Shown here in pieces: positions 45,072 to 54,363 of a stretch of 64,000 nucleotides of DNA. Each line of letters begins with the position of its first letter. Position 1 is the first letter of the stretch. The translations under genes and the position numbers were made by a program. The notes under the pieces are model-generated. The model was given only the letters and a program-made list of their open reading frames with translations. It did not search any database and was not told the DNA's origin. Origin of the DNA: Chroococcidiopsis sp. CCMEE 29. Lineage in GTDB: Bacteria > Cyanobacteriota > Cyanobacteriia > Cyanobacteriales > Chroococcidiopsidaceae. The DNA is taken from positions 1,663,001 through 1,727,000 of the forward strand of contig NZ_CP083761.1 in the NCBI RefSeq assembly GCF_023558375.1, written 5' to 3'.

Positions 45072-45698
45072 TCAAGCCAGTCCAACCAATATTTCCTCAT
45101 TTTTCTCGTCAGATGCAAGGTACAAACTTCGCCACCGCTCCAAGTGATCAAGACACCATCCTTCCCAACCTTTATCTCTTGCGAACAGCATTTCAGGATT
45201 GATCTGCCGGAGAATGCTTGCTCCTTCTCTGACTAGTTCACGGGATATAAGCCCTAACGACTCCCGGGCAGGCAATAGAGTTGGAGCAAGAGTTCGATCT
45301 CCAAACATTAGCCTTTGAACAGTATCATTAGCATTCGCAATCTGTCTTCTCGATAGCTCCTGCGACAGACGTTTCTCGATCTCAGTAGATGACTTTTCTA
45401 ATGATGCTGTTCTATCTTCGATACCCGGATAGGCTTGACGGGTAAGCCTCAACTCAGACCGAAATTCATCAATTAACTGATCTGCCTCTAGCTCAGAGCC
45501 AAATGTATCTTGATGCGCTTCGATCACCTCTTCAAGAATTTCATTGACCTCTTCAGGCTCAATCTCAAAAAAGCGGAAAATACCACAACCGTAGGGAAAA
45601 AGAGAAACTACGAGGATGCTGAGTGCCTTTTCACGTTGAAGGCGTGCATACAACGTACTGCTAGGAGGAATTGCGCTATAGAGTACGGAAACACCCAT
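45072..45698 (-). CDS. Hypothetical protein, 208 aa
   Basis: A 208-residue soluble acidic protein. The opening MGVSVLYSAIPPSSTLYARL and SLFPYGCGIFRFFEIEPEEVNEIL suggest a compact N-terminal domain of about 75 residues, followed by a long helical part and a C-terminal GWEGWCLDHLERWR. I do not recognise a characterised family. The frame uses codons like its neighbours and starts with ATG; it stands alone with a 135-base gap to the HAD gene. Confidence 0.65.
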   Translation of the reverse strand: MGVSVLYSAIPPSSTLYARLQREKALSILVVSLFPYGCGIFRFFEIEPEEVNEILEEVIEAHQDTFGSELEADQLIDEFRSELRLTRQAYPGIEDRTASLEKSSTEIEKRLSQELSRRQIANANDTVQRLMFGDRTLAPTLLPARESLGLISRELVREGASILRQINPEMLFARDKGWEGWCLDHLERWRSLYLASDEKNEEILVGLA

Positions 45699-45833
45699 AA
45701 AGTTAAGTACGCTGTGTTTTAACGATTGAGTTTAGCTCACCTTATTGCCCCACCGACAACCTCAACGTAACTTGATGCCTCCTGCCAGATCTCTAGACAA
45801 ACTGCTGTAACGATCTGCTTGGCTTGTTCGATA

Positions 45834-46481
45834 CTATTCATCCCGCTTGAGCCAAACAGCTCTTAATCCAGCTGCCTTGGCTCCCTGGTAATCTTCTTTT
45901 AAACTATCGCCAATATGCCAAGCTAACTGGGCTGGGCAATTATGTTTGTTTAACCCAACTGCAAAAATTTGGGGATCTGGTTTTGCTGCACCTACCTCTG
46001 TAGAAATAGTGACGGAGGTGAAAAACTGGGCAAGGTCAAGAGCTTGCAAGACTGAGTAAAGACGGGAATCAAAATTCGACAGCACTCCTAGCTCAATTCC
46101 TAGTTGGTGCCAGCGTTTTAGGGTTGGAAGAACATCGGGATAAATAAACCAAGGATCGGCAGTAGCGAAGTGCTGATAGAGTTCAGTAAAAAAAGCAGAA
46201 AAGTCTGAGAATTGGTTGAGGACGCCTACTTCTTGAAATGTGCGAAGTGTAATAGCTTGCCACCACTCAAATTCGTACTTCGAAATCTTTTGCGGTTCTA
46301 CCCCTGGAAATATGGGTGGCGATGCTGCTTTGAAACTTTGAAAAAATGATTGATTTAAGGTTGTAGGTGAGACTTCAACACCAAACCGCTGAGCCATGTT
46401 GCCATAAACCTCGCCCACACTGCCTTTTACCCCAAACAGTGTGCCAACAGCATCGAAAAAAATCACTTTGGGTCGTTGCAT
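45834..46481 (-). CDS. HAD-superfamily hydrolase
   Basis: A 215-residue HAD phosphatase of the HDHD3/DREG-2-like group. Motif I is FFDAVGTLFG (D nucleophile, with A replacing the second D seen in typical phosphatases), motif II LGVLSNFDSRL, motif III K in AAKPDPQIF, and motif IV HIGDSLKEDYQGAKAAG. The cap lies between motifs I and II. Substrate unknown. Upstream is a type II NADH dehydrogenase gene 26 bases away on the same strand. Confidence 0.87.
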   Translation of the reverse strand: MQRPKVIFFDAVGTLFGVKGSVGEVYGNMAQRFGVEVSPTTLNQSFFQSFKAASPPIFPGVEPQKISKYEFEWWQAITLRTFQEVGVLNQFSDFSAFFTELYQHFATADPWFIYPDVLPTLKRWHQLGIELGVLSNFDSRLYSVLQALDLAQFFTSVTISTEVGAAKPDPQIFAVGLNKHNCPAQLAWHIGDSLKEDYQGAKAAGLRAVWLKRDE

Positions 46482-46507
46482 AGAAGGAGCGAGGGACTAG
46501 CAGTATT

Positions 46508-47704
46508 TTAGCCTCTAACCTCTAGGCTCTCAATGATAGGACCTACAATCCAGTTAAGACCAATTTTAAGCTGGTGGTCTAAAGTTGGCATCCGATATAG
46601 ATAAGCGAGGCGACGGGCAACATAGGCAAGAGGACCATCTAGTGTTATTCCTAGACCAGCAAAAGTGGCATTGTTCGTCCCCAGTGTCATTATTTCCGCT
46701 AAGTGCTGGTAGTGGTAGGGAAGTAAGGGTCGATTGGTAAGGGAAGCCCAGATATTCCAGCCTGCATAGTCGCCTTGTTGTAAGGCAGCTTGGGCAGTTG
46801 CGGGGACTTGTTGTCCTTCGGCATCACGGCAATCAGCCAAATCTCCTAAGGCAAAGATTTCTGGATGTTCTACTACTTGCAAAGTAGGTGTTGTTGTGAG
46901 TTGACCGCGTTGATTTTGCTTCAGGGGCAAAGATCGCACTACTGGCGCTACGCGCGTTCCTACTGTCCAAATCACCAAATCTACGGGAATGGTGTCCACT
47001 TGATTTTTGTATTCTAGTGCGATCGCATCTGACTGAATTGATTCAATTCTGGTTTCTAAATCAATCCAAACACCCCGTGCTTCCAAGGCTTTGCTAGCCG
47101 ATTGGCGGTTAAATTCTGGAGAAGTTCGCAGGATTTGGTCAGTCAGTTCAATTAGTCGGAATCGACCCCGTTCTCTAAAGCGGTCTGCTAGCTTACATGC
47201 CAACTCAACGCCGCTGTAACCAGCACCAACAATTGCAACTCGAATTTTGTCTGCTTCCGATTCTTCTAATACTCTTAGTCTTTCTTCTAGGGAATAGGCA
47301 TCAGCAAGGGTGCGGAAGGGAAAGGCACAGGACATTGCCCCTGGCACCATATCAAGCGGGGTTTCGCCACCTAGCGCCAACACCAACCTTTCATAAGTGA
47401 TTTCTGGACCATCCTGTAACTGTACCCGTTGTTCGTGAATATCAATTTCAGCCACAATCCCCTGGCAGAATCGCACACCTGTATTAGCTAAAATTTCCTC
47501 GAACGGCAAGGCAATTTCCCAGGTTTGCAGTTCTCCGGTCAGGAGTTCGTATAGTAAAGGCGAGAATAAGAAGCGATCGCTCTGATCGACCAGGACAATT
47601 TGCGGTCTTTGCGACTCCCAAGGCAGCTGGCTGAGGCGCAGTGCCGTGTAAAGACCACCAAAGCCGCCACCGAGAATACAAATGCGTGCAGGTTGTTGGG
47701 ACAT
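46508..47704 (-). CDS. ndbB: Type II NAD(P)H dehydrogenase, NdbB-like
   Basis: A 398-residue FAD-dependent single-subunit dehydrogenase. The first Rossmann fold is ICILGGGFGGLYTALRL and the second VAIVGAGYSGVELACKLA; VIWTVGTRV and EIFALGDLADC are the FAD tail. In cyanobacteria the NdbB branch reduces demethylphylloquinone in phylloquinone synthesis. The name is by resemblance; other Ndb paralogues cannot be excluded. It likely forms an operon with the HAD gene downstream. Confidence 0.82.
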   Translation of the reverse strand: MSQQPARICILGGGFGGLYTALRLSQLPWESQRPQIVLVDQSDRFLFSPLLYELLTGELQTWEIALPFEEILANTGVRFCQGIVAEIDIHEQRVQLQDGPEITYERLVLALGGETPLDMVPGAMSCAFPFRTLADAYSLEERLRVLEESEADKIRVAIVGAGYSGVELACKLADRFRERGRFRLIELTDQILRTSPEFNRQSASKALEARGVWIDLETRIESIQSDAIALEYKNQVDTIPVDLVIWTVGTRVAPVVRSLPLKQNQRGQLTTTPTLQVVEHPEIFALGDLADCRDAEGQQVPATAQAALQQGDYAGWNIWASLTNRPLLPYHYQHLAEIMTLGTNNATFAGLGITLDGPLAYVARRLAYLYRMPTLDHQLKIGLNWIVGPIIESLEVRG

Positions 47705-47765
47705 AGTGTTGATGGTAGCTCAAACAACAGGGCTACTTCCTTCAGGATAACAATCTCTCAGCCTG

Positions 47766-49400
47766 CTACCAGGTAACGTGATCGCTTAATTTCTGCAACA
47801 ACTTAGAACCAACCCCAGGAACTCGATCCAAGTCTTCTAGTGATGTAAAGGGTTGCTGCTGACGGGTTTGAACGATCCGCTGTGCCAGTTTCGCACCCAC
47901 TCCGGGAAGGGCTTCTAGCTCCTTCAAGCTAGCGGTATTGAGATTAACTTTCTGGCTGCTTTGATCAGAACGATCATAAAGCTGCCCCTGCTTTATTTGC
48001 GGACACTGCTTCTGCTGTGCCTGAATTTTTTTCTTTAGGTTAGCTGACAGACCGAGATAGGCATGAGTATAGAGCCTGTCAAATTCCCGTACATAATGAG
48101 CGGCAACGGTAGGGTTGTGAATGACTAGTAGTGTTTCATCATTGCCACTATTAGCAACTGCTGACCAATTGTGAGAACCCGTAATAACTGTTTGCTGGTC
48201 TAGAATGCCAAATTTGTGATGCAAGAGATCGCCCTTGGGTAGCTGAGGTACACCAACTGTAGCGATCGCATTTTTCCAGGGACGGTTATCAATTTCATTC
48301 TTACACTTGTTGCTGAGGCTGACTCCCATCATGTCTAATGCCTCACTGTAAGGGCGATAAGCAAACTGGGGGTCAATTAAAGCTCGAACTTGAACACCTC
48401 GTTGATGATTAGTTTCTAGCATGTTGGCAAGACGCTGCTCGGAAAAGACAAATAGTGCTAAATCTACAGATCGGACAGCTAAACCTAAGGTGTCACCAAT
48501 TAAACCATTACTACTCTGACTCCAGGCTCTTGTTGGAGATGTGGGAGAAAAGTGGACTTTTATGGTGTTTTTCCCTAACTGTATTTGCTGAGCTGGTCTC
48601 CAAGGCTTTTTTAGCCCAAATTTACTGTCAGGCTTGCCACCTGACCCATCTCCCCACATCAAATTAAATTCTTGGGTAAATAAGGCTGCTAACTCAGAGC
48701 TGTTAATCTGCAAAAGGTTGTTGGCATTGCCTAGACTATTGGGATTGCTAAAATCACCGTGAATATCGCTGGTCGTAAAATTCGCTGAGGTAACGATGAG
48801 AGTGCGACCATCGACAACAACGAATTTGTGATGCATCAGGTTGCTACCCGCTGAACCATCAGCACTATCATCAATCCACGGCACTTTCCCCTGGCGTAAG
48901 ATAGCTAAAGCATCCCTCTGGTTGATTTCACCCCGGTCGAGTTGACCATCTTGGTTACGGTCAACCAGTTGACGGAATTCATTGTAGCGATCGCGCTCTC
49001 TTGGCGGCAGTTTAGCCACATCAGCTGTTGTGAACGCACTCCAAGGACGACTGTAAGTATTTTCCAGAATTATCCTCACCTTAACCCCAGCTTCCTGTCG
49101 TTTCACCAGTGCTTGAGCAACTTTAGGTAAGCGCAACTCTTGAATTGCCACATCTACTGTAGACTGGGCAGAAGCGATCGCCTCAACTATTTTTTGCTCT
49201 AAATCCTCTCCAGGGCGGATTTGATGGCGGTAAGGCTCCTGGTATTTAGAAGATTCTGTATGGTTAAAGTAAACTTGTACTAAAGGATCTTGAGGCAGAG
49301 CCGGAGGCTGATGCGGGGAATGTTTTTGCTGAAAACTCGCGAGCATTAATGCCAAGAGCAAGGCAAAGCAGAGGTACAGTTTTAGTTTTTGCTTTTGCAT
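47766..49400 (-). CDS. Exported phospholipase D-like protein with EF-hand and HhH domain
   Basis: A 544-residue protein with an N-terminal signal anchor (residues about 8-23). Two PLD half-sites are complete: H190-x-K192-x4-D197 with SANFT, and a second HHKFGILD with GSHNWS. Between residues 147 and 158 lies a canonical EF-hand loop, D-x-N-x-D-G-x-L-D-x2-E, inserted ahead of the first HKD motif. The C-terminal 65 residues hold two helix-hairpin-helix units (LNTASLKELEALPGVGAKLA, FTSLEDLDRVPGVGSKLL) as in ComEA, a DNA-binding module. A calcium-responsive extracellular nuclease is a reasonable inference. Confidence 0.88.
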   Translation of the reverse strand: MQKQKLKLYLCFALLLALMLASFQQKHSPHQPPALPQDPLVQVYFNHTESSKYQEPYRHQIRPGEDLEQKIVEAIASAQSTVDVAIQELRLPKVAQALVKRQEAGVKVRIILENTYSRPWSAFTTADVAKLPPRERDRYNEFRQLVDRNQDGQLDRGEINQRDALAILRQGKVPWIDDSADGSAGSNLMHHKFVVVDGRTLIVTSANFTTSDIHGDFSNPNSLGNANNLLQINSSELAALFTQEFNLMWGDGSGGKPDSKFGLKKPWRPAQQIQLGKNTIKVHFSPTSPTRAWSQSSNGLIGDTLGLAVRSVDLALFVFSEQRLANMLETNHQRGVQVRALIDPQFAYRPYSEALDMMGVSLSNKCKNEIDNRPWKNAIATVGVPQLPKGDLLHHKFGILDQQTVITGSHNWSAVANSGNDETLLVIHNPTVAAHYVREFDRLYTHAYLGLSANLKKKIQAQQKQCPQIKQGQLYDRSDQSSQKVNLNTASLKELEALPGVGAKLAQRIVQTRQQQPFTSLEDLDRVPGVGSKLLQKLSDHVTW

Positions 49401-49541
49401 TGACTCAAAGGCGTTCTACAGTAATGAGTTTTCCCAAAATTGACACAATAATAAGCAACTCCTCGGCTTTTGTGCGTCTGTAGACGCTATATGCTGAAGA
49501 GAGAAGCTCCGTTGCCTGCGTGTTCTAAAGTTCAATCGGTT

Positions 49542-50705
49542 ATGCAAATTTATTTAGATTACAGTGCCACTACGCCGCCGCGTCCAGAAGCGATTGCTGC
49601 GATGCAAGCAGTCTTTACCCAACAGTGGGGTAATCCCTCCAGCTTGCATGAGTGGGGGCAACGGGCAGCAACGGTGGTGGAACAAGCGAGAATGCAGGTC
49701 GCTGGCTTGCTTAACGCCCGTGCTGAATCGATTATCTTCACTTCGGGCGGCACGGAGGCAGATAATTTGGCAATTATGGGTGTTACCCGCAGCTACACCA
49801 AACCCCAGCATTTGATTATTTCCAGTGTGGAACATTCGGCTGTGGCAGAACCAGCTCGGCTGCTAGAACAGTGGGGCTGGGATGTTACCCGATTGCCAGT
49901 AGATGCCAAAGGAATGGTTAATCCTCTAGACTTACAAGCAGCATTGCGACCGGATACAGTCCTAGTTTCAGTGGTTTACGGTCAAAGTGAAGTTGGTACA
50001 CTGCAACCGATTGAGACTTTAGCAAAGATTGCCCATTCTCACGGTGTTCTGTTCCATACAGATGCCGTTCAGGTAGCGGGGCGCTTGCCCATAGATGTAC
50101 AACAGTTGCCAGTAGATTTGCTTTCTGTTTCCAGCCACAAGATTTATGGTCCTCAGGGGGCTGGGGCGCTTTATATCCGTCCTGGTGTAGAGTTAGTGCC
50201 GTTACTATGGGGCGGGGGGCAAGAATTGCGGCTGCGTTCAGGCACACAAGCAGTACCGGCGATCGCTGGATTTGGCATCGCAGCTGAATTGGCAGCACAA
50301 GAAATGCCAACGGAAACACCACGCTTAATTGCCTTGCGCGATCACTTGTTTCACCAGCTGGCTGATACTCCCAGCCTAGTTCCTACTGGCGATCGCGCAT
50401 CACGCTTACCTCATCACGTTAGCTTCTGCGTACATAATAATAATGAAAAAATCAGTGGTAAAAGTATTGTGCGGCAAATGAATTTAGCGGGCATTGCTAT
50501 CAGTGCTGGCTCTGCCTGCCACAGTGGCAAAGTTACCCCCAGCCCCGTGCTATTAGCAATGGGCTACCAAGAATCAGCTGCTCTAGGAGCCATCCGCCTG
50601 ACACTCGGCAAACACACCACTCAAGCTGATATCGACTGGACAGCAATGGTACTGAAGCAAGTATTACAGCGACTCATACCCGTACAATTAGTTGTTAGTC
50701 GTTAG
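49542..50705 (+). CDS. Cysteine desulfurase, NifS/IscS type
   Basis: Starting at ATG 49542 (MQIYLDYSATTPPRPEA) the enzyme has 387 residues; an upstream start would add unlike sequence. It releases sulphur from cysteine for iron-sulphur clusters and other cofactors. The PLP histidine lies in SVEHSAV, the PLP lysine in SVSSHKIYGPQGAG, and the sulphur-accepting cysteine in SAGSACHSGKVTPS. The short active-site loop is of the NifS/IscS class. No scaffold gene is adjacent. Confidence 0.9.
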   Translation: MQIYLDYSATTPPRPEAIAAMQAVFTQQWGNPSSLHEWGQRAATVVEQARMQVAGLLNARAESIIFTSGGTEADNLAIMGVTRSYTKPQHLIISSVEHSAVAEPARLLEQWGWDVTRLPVDAKGMVNPLDLQAALRPDTVLVSVVYGQSEVGTLQPIETLAKIAHSHGVLFHTDAVQVAGRLPIDVQQLPVDLLSVSSHKIYGPQGAGALYIRPGVELVPLLWGGGQELRLRSGTQAVPAIAGFGIAAELAAQEMPTETPRLIALRDHLFHQLADTPSLVPTGDRASRLPHHVSFCVHNNNEKISGKSIVRQMNLAGIAISAGSACHSGKVTPSPVLLAMGYQESAALGAIRLTLGKHTTQADIDWTAMVLKQVLQRLIPVQLVVSR

Positions 50706-50724
50706 GTGTTGGTTGTTTGTTCTA

Positions 50725-50752
50725 ACCCCTGACCCCTGACCCCTGACCCCTG
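50725..50752 (+). repeat. Heptamer tandem repeat (ACCCCTG)
   Basis: Four perfect ACCCCTG heptamers lie directly upstream of the DUF1995 gene, leaving 9 bases before its ATG. They occupy the place of the ribosome-binding site region. Confidence 0.8.
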
Positions 50753-50761
50753 ATCTCTAAT

Positions 50762-51481
50762 ATGGCAGAACTTCCTAATTCCCTTGAAAACGCGATCGCC
50801 CAATCTATAGACGCAACTAAAGTGGCGATCGCTGATGGTTATTCCCGGCTCCAAGTTGAGTTGCTGTTCCCAGAACTCAAACTTATGCCGATCGCGAAGC
50901 AATTCCTAGCTGGATTTGATTCTTTCGGTTCCAAACTAAAGGTTTTCTTTCCCGATGCTGGTGCTGCTGCTCTCGCTCGTCGTGATTGGCAAGATGCCCC
51001 ATTTACAATTCTCGACATCGGGACAGGAAGGGTGCCTGTAGAGAAGCAAATTCAGCCAGAAGATCAGGCTTTCTTGTTCATTGCCCCTTCAGCAGTAGAA
51101 GTGGCTCAGGTGGAAAAACTGTGCGAAGCCGTTGGTGAGCGACCTGTGATTATGCTCAATCCCTCTCTGGAAGATGCAGCAATTGTGGGTGTTGGCTACG
51201 CAGGGCGGCAATTGCGTGATCGCTTCCTTAACAACATTGAGTCATGCTACTATCTGCGAGCTGTAGAAGAAGCAGCACTATTTCGCTGTTATCCTTCCCC
51301 ATGGCAGATTTGGCTAGAAACCGAAGACGACTACGAGCTGTTTAAAGAACTGCCTAAAAAGCCAGTTGGTGATGAAATGGACCGTATCTTGGCAAAACAA
51401 ACTCAGCCAGCCGACACTCCAGCACCTAAGAAGGCTGGGATTATTGCTAGTATGCAACGGTTTTTGCGGATAGGTCGATAA
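50762..51481 (+). CDS. DUF1995 protein
   Basis: A 239-residue soluble protein of a cyanobacteria/plastid family. PNSLENAIAQSIDATKVAI, RLQVELLFPELK, VFFPDAGAAALARRDW and VEDAAIVGVGYAGRQLRDRFL match DUF1995. Plant relatives are thylakoid assembly factors, so a photosystem-related role is possible but not shown. A tandem repeat fills the leader. Confidence 0.85.
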   Translation: MAELPNSLENAIAQSIDATKVAIADGYSRLQVELLFPELKLMPIAKQFLAGFDSFGSKLKVFFPDAGAAALARRDWQDAPFTILDIGTGRVPVEKQIQPEDQAFLFIAPSAVEVAQVEKLCEAVGERPVIMLNPSLEDAAIVGVGYAGRQLRDRFLNNIESCYYLRAVEEAALFRCYPSPWQIWLETEDDYELFKELPKKPVGDEMDRILAKQTQPADTPAPKKAGIIASMQRFLRIGR

Positions 51482-51571
51482 GTACCTAGCGAATAGAACT
51501 GCACAGCACCCTGAAAGCTGCCTAGCAGCAAGGATTCCTCAATCTAAAATCCAAAATCAAACATTGTTAGC

Positions 51572-52276
51572 ATGCTCCATTTAGATGATTTGGCACAATT
51601 TTTGGAGCACTTCTTGGCTGTCCATCGCTTTAGTCAAGCAGAAAGAGGCGGTGTATATTTGCCATCAACCCGCCCAATTAGTAAGTTGGGATTAGCCTTG
51701 GAACCTTGGTCACAGCTAGCACAATGGGCTGATCACCACCGCTTGGATGCTCTATTTTTGCATCGACCCTGGAAACTCCAACCAGAGCAACTGCCTCAAA
51801 ATCTCGGTGTAGTCTCCTATCATCTTGCTTTTGATGAGCGTCTGACGTTGGGCTTCAATCCTCGCCTCGCCGATGTTCTGGCTATGTCAACCCTATCAGT
51901 GCTGGGTAAAAAAGAAGGACGACCTATCGGAATGATTGGGCAGATTCCCACCCAAAACTTTAGCAGCTACTGTAGTTGTGTGAACGAGGTTTTTGACGGA
52001 CACGATGAAGCCCATATCGGTGTACGCACTGAGATTTCACAAGTGGCAGTGGTTGGGGCGATGACAGATACACTAGTACGTGAGGCGGTGGAGCGTGGCG
52101 CGGACGTTTACATTACAGGGCAATTTAGAAAATCAGCTTCCTCTACCGTATCGGAAACTGGGATTGGGATTATTGCGGTTGGTCATCACCGTTGTGAGGA
52201 GTGGGGATTACGTGCGATCGCTGGGGTGTTACGCGAACGCTGGTCCAGGCTAGAAGTCGTTTTACCGCCCAGCTAA
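51572..52276 (+). CDS. Nif3-like dinuclear metal protein
   Basis: A 234-residue Nif3/YbgI-type protein. LFLHRPWKL and HLAFDERLTLGFNPRLAD carry the first metal-site histidines in altered form, and GADVYITGQFRKS, then GHHRCEEWGLRAI, the second set. The protein is shorter than bacterial forms with a central insertion. The family binds two metals; its reaction is unresolved. Confidence 0.82.
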   Translation: MLHLDDLAQFLEHFLAVHRFSQAERGGVYLPSTRPISKLGLALEPWSQLAQWADHHRLDALFLHRPWKLQPEQLPQNLGVVSYHLAFDERLTLGFNPRLADVLAMSTLSVLGKKEGRPIGMIGQIPTQNFSSYCSCVNEVFDGHDEAHIGVRTEISQVAVVGAMTDTLVREAVERGADVYITGQFRKSASSTVSETGIGIIAVGHHRCEEWGLRAIAGVLRERWSRLEVVLPPS

Positions 52277-52677
52277 AGCTGGCTAATAGACAGCAGATAG
52301 TTATGTACTAGTAGGTCAGTAAATTGTATAGAGTTTTACATGCATTAATGTAATTATCATCAACAATTTGCAGATATTTTTGAAGGATAAAACTTATAAT
52401 TACATTTGTTGTCAAAGATAAACAAAGATGAAAATTATCTTTTCTGCCACTGTATATACACTTAAATTATTTATTTTTTGTATAAAAAGACGTTAAATTT
52501 CCAGTAGAATTTCGCTTGGACAGCCAGTAGAGGTAGCGCTAAGTTTACTTTATGGTTCGATTGTGTAAGGCTATCTGAAACGTAGGCAAAGCGAGCAACT
52601 TACAGCTTTGCTTAAGTATTGGTGAGCAAAGTCTTTCAAAATTCCTACACTGAAATCTCTTAAATCAGCAAATAATC
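52277..52677. other. AT-rich leader of the PilB-like gene
   Basis: A 401-base AT-rich region. Near its 3' end are three segments able to form mutually exclusive hairpins: GCAAAGC (52586-52592), GCTTTGC (52605-52611) and AGCAAAG (52625-52631). The rest shows no gene. Confidence 0.45.
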
Positions 52678-54357
52678 ATGCAAGCCCAACCTACTATTAC
52701 CTCCGCTTGGCAACGGCTGAAAAATAACGAGGTCAACTGTGAAGAAGCGCTTAAACTTCTGCTAGACGAACAAGGAGTTGTCAACCAAGCACTAATCGAC
52801 CGAGAAGTTAGTAGCAGATTTTTGCGACATTTTCCGGATAAAAGTTCATTGCCCCCTGCAATTCCCTTGTTATTGTGGCGTGGTTGCTACTACTTGGGCA
52901 GCCCAGTTGAGCTATCGGCAGAAGTAATCAAAGAGCTTAGCGCTCGCACTGGCAGCGAGGTTAAAATCGTTCGGATTGCGGATAAAAGCTATCGTACCTG
53001 GTTTCACACCCAAAACCTCAATCCTAACCGCATCACCTCAATGCCTCTAGTGAATCCGATCACGGGCGAGCTAGAGCAAGAAAATATCACTGAAACCACA
53101 GAGATATATCTCACCAAAGCAGCCGATCAAATTGGTCGACTTAAAACTATCATTTCTGGGGCATTGCGGAACCGAGCCAGCGACATCCATCTAGAACCGA
53201 TGCCGGATGGCTTAAGAGTCCGCTATCGGATTGATGGCGTGCTGCGCGATATTACTACCCTGCCAGCCGAATTAAGCCGCCGGGTGGTTGTCGCGCTGAA
53301 AGTCATGTGTAACATGGACATCTCTGAAAACCGTCGTCCTCAAGATGGACGGATTGAAGAGAAATACAATTCCGGTGAAGAGGCAGAACTGGGAATGGAC
53401 ATGCGTGTCAGTACTCTGCCTTGTGTGAATGGGGAAAAAGCAGTGATTCGCTTGCTGCCTCGGCAAAACCCCTTTTCCAACATCGAAAACTTAGGCTTTA
53501 CTCAAAAAACGCTACCGATTTACACAAGCTGGCTACGGCAGCCACAAGGGATGATTATCCTCACAGGTCCGACTGGGAGTGGTAAGACCAGTACCTTGTA
53601 CACCAGCTTGCAAGTCGTTGCTACGGAGCACGTCAATGTGGTGACAGTAGAAGACCCAGTGGAGTATGTGTTACCCAACATTACTCAAACTCAGGTGCAT
53701 GAACCCGCTGGTATGACCTTTGCCGCCGGCTTACGAGCAATTTTGCGTCAAGACCCAGACATTATCATGGTAGGTGAAATTCGAGACTGTGAAACAGCAG
53801 AAACCGCAGTCAGGGCAGCACTTACAGGACATTTAGTGTTTACCACTTTACACACAAACGATGCCGTTGGTGCAATTCCTCGACTTAAAGATATTGGTCC
53901 CGATCCAGGATTGCTCAGTGATGCCCTACTGGGGATTGTGGGACAACGCCTAGTGCGGCGGGTCTGTCCTCATTGTTCCGAACCTTACACGCCGACTGAG
54001 GCAGATTTGAAGGTGTTAGGCTTAGGACGAGACCAAATTCGACCTGGTGCATGGCGGCATGGTCGTGGCTGCTCTATGTGCTTCAATTCCGGCTTCTTGG
54101 GACGGGAGGCGATCGTGGAGTTGCTCGATATTGACGATCGGGTACGGGAACTGATCTACGAAGGTACTATTACTCAGTTACATCGCCATCTGCGAGAAAT
54201 CAACTTTGCTTCGTTTCGCTTGGCGGCGATTGAAAAGGTGACAAGTGGTCTGACCACAGTACAGGAAATCTTGCGAGTGTTACCTCGCAGTTCGTTGTAT
54301 AACAATGTTGTAGGTCAAGAACGAATCAGCCCAATCAAGTCAGTAAGATTTAGCTGA
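52678..54357 (+). CDS. Type IV pilus/secretion ATPase, PilB/GspE family
   Basis: A 559-residue secretion ATPase, shorter than the main cyanobacterial PilB (near 670 residues), so probably a second paralogue. Residues about 20-110 resemble the MshEN region. RASDIHLEPMPDGLRVRYRIDG starts the N2 domain. Walker A GPTGSGKTS is at 297-305, the Asp box ILRQDPDIIMVGEIRD follows, and the His box is GHLVFTTLHTNDA. The zinc site CPHC and CSMC closes the core. No pilin or PilC genes are adjacent. The AT-rich leader suggests regulated expression. Confidence 0.88.
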   Translation: MQAQPTITSAWQRLKNNEVNCEEALKLLLDEQGVVNQALIDREVSSRFLRHFPDKSSLPPAIPLLLWRGCYYLGSPVELSAEVIKELSARTGSEVKIVRIADKSYRTWFHTQNLNPNRITSMPLVNPITGELEQENITETTEIYLTKAADQIGRLKTIISGALRNRASDIHLEPMPDGLRVRYRIDGVLRDITTLPAELSRRVVVALKVMCNMDISENRRPQDGRIEEKYNSGEEAELGMDMRVSTLPCVNGEKAVIRLLPRQNPFSNIENLGFTQKTLPIYTSWLRQPQGMIILTGPTGSGKTSTLYTSLQVVATEHVNVVTVEDPVEYVLPNITQTQVHEPAGMTFAAGLRAILRQDPDIIMVGEIRDCETAETAVRAALTGHLVFTTLHTNDAVGAIPRLKDIGPDPGLLSDALLGIVGQRLVRRVCPHCSEPYTPTEADLKVLGLGRDQIRPGAWRHGRGCSMCFNSGFLGREAIVELLDIDDRVRELIYEGTITQLHRHLREINFASFRLAAIEKVTSGLTTVQEILRVLPRSSLYNNVVGQERISPIKSVRFS

Positions 54358-54363
54358 GTAAAT

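Noticed and set aside
49470-49541. Longer N-terminus of the cysteine desulfurase
   Set aside because: The added 24 residues are unlike the family; MQIYLDYSATTP is the standard start.
52277-52500. tRNA or small RNA gene in the AT-rich leader
   Set aside because: No cloverleaf arms or T-loop sequence could be found by eye.
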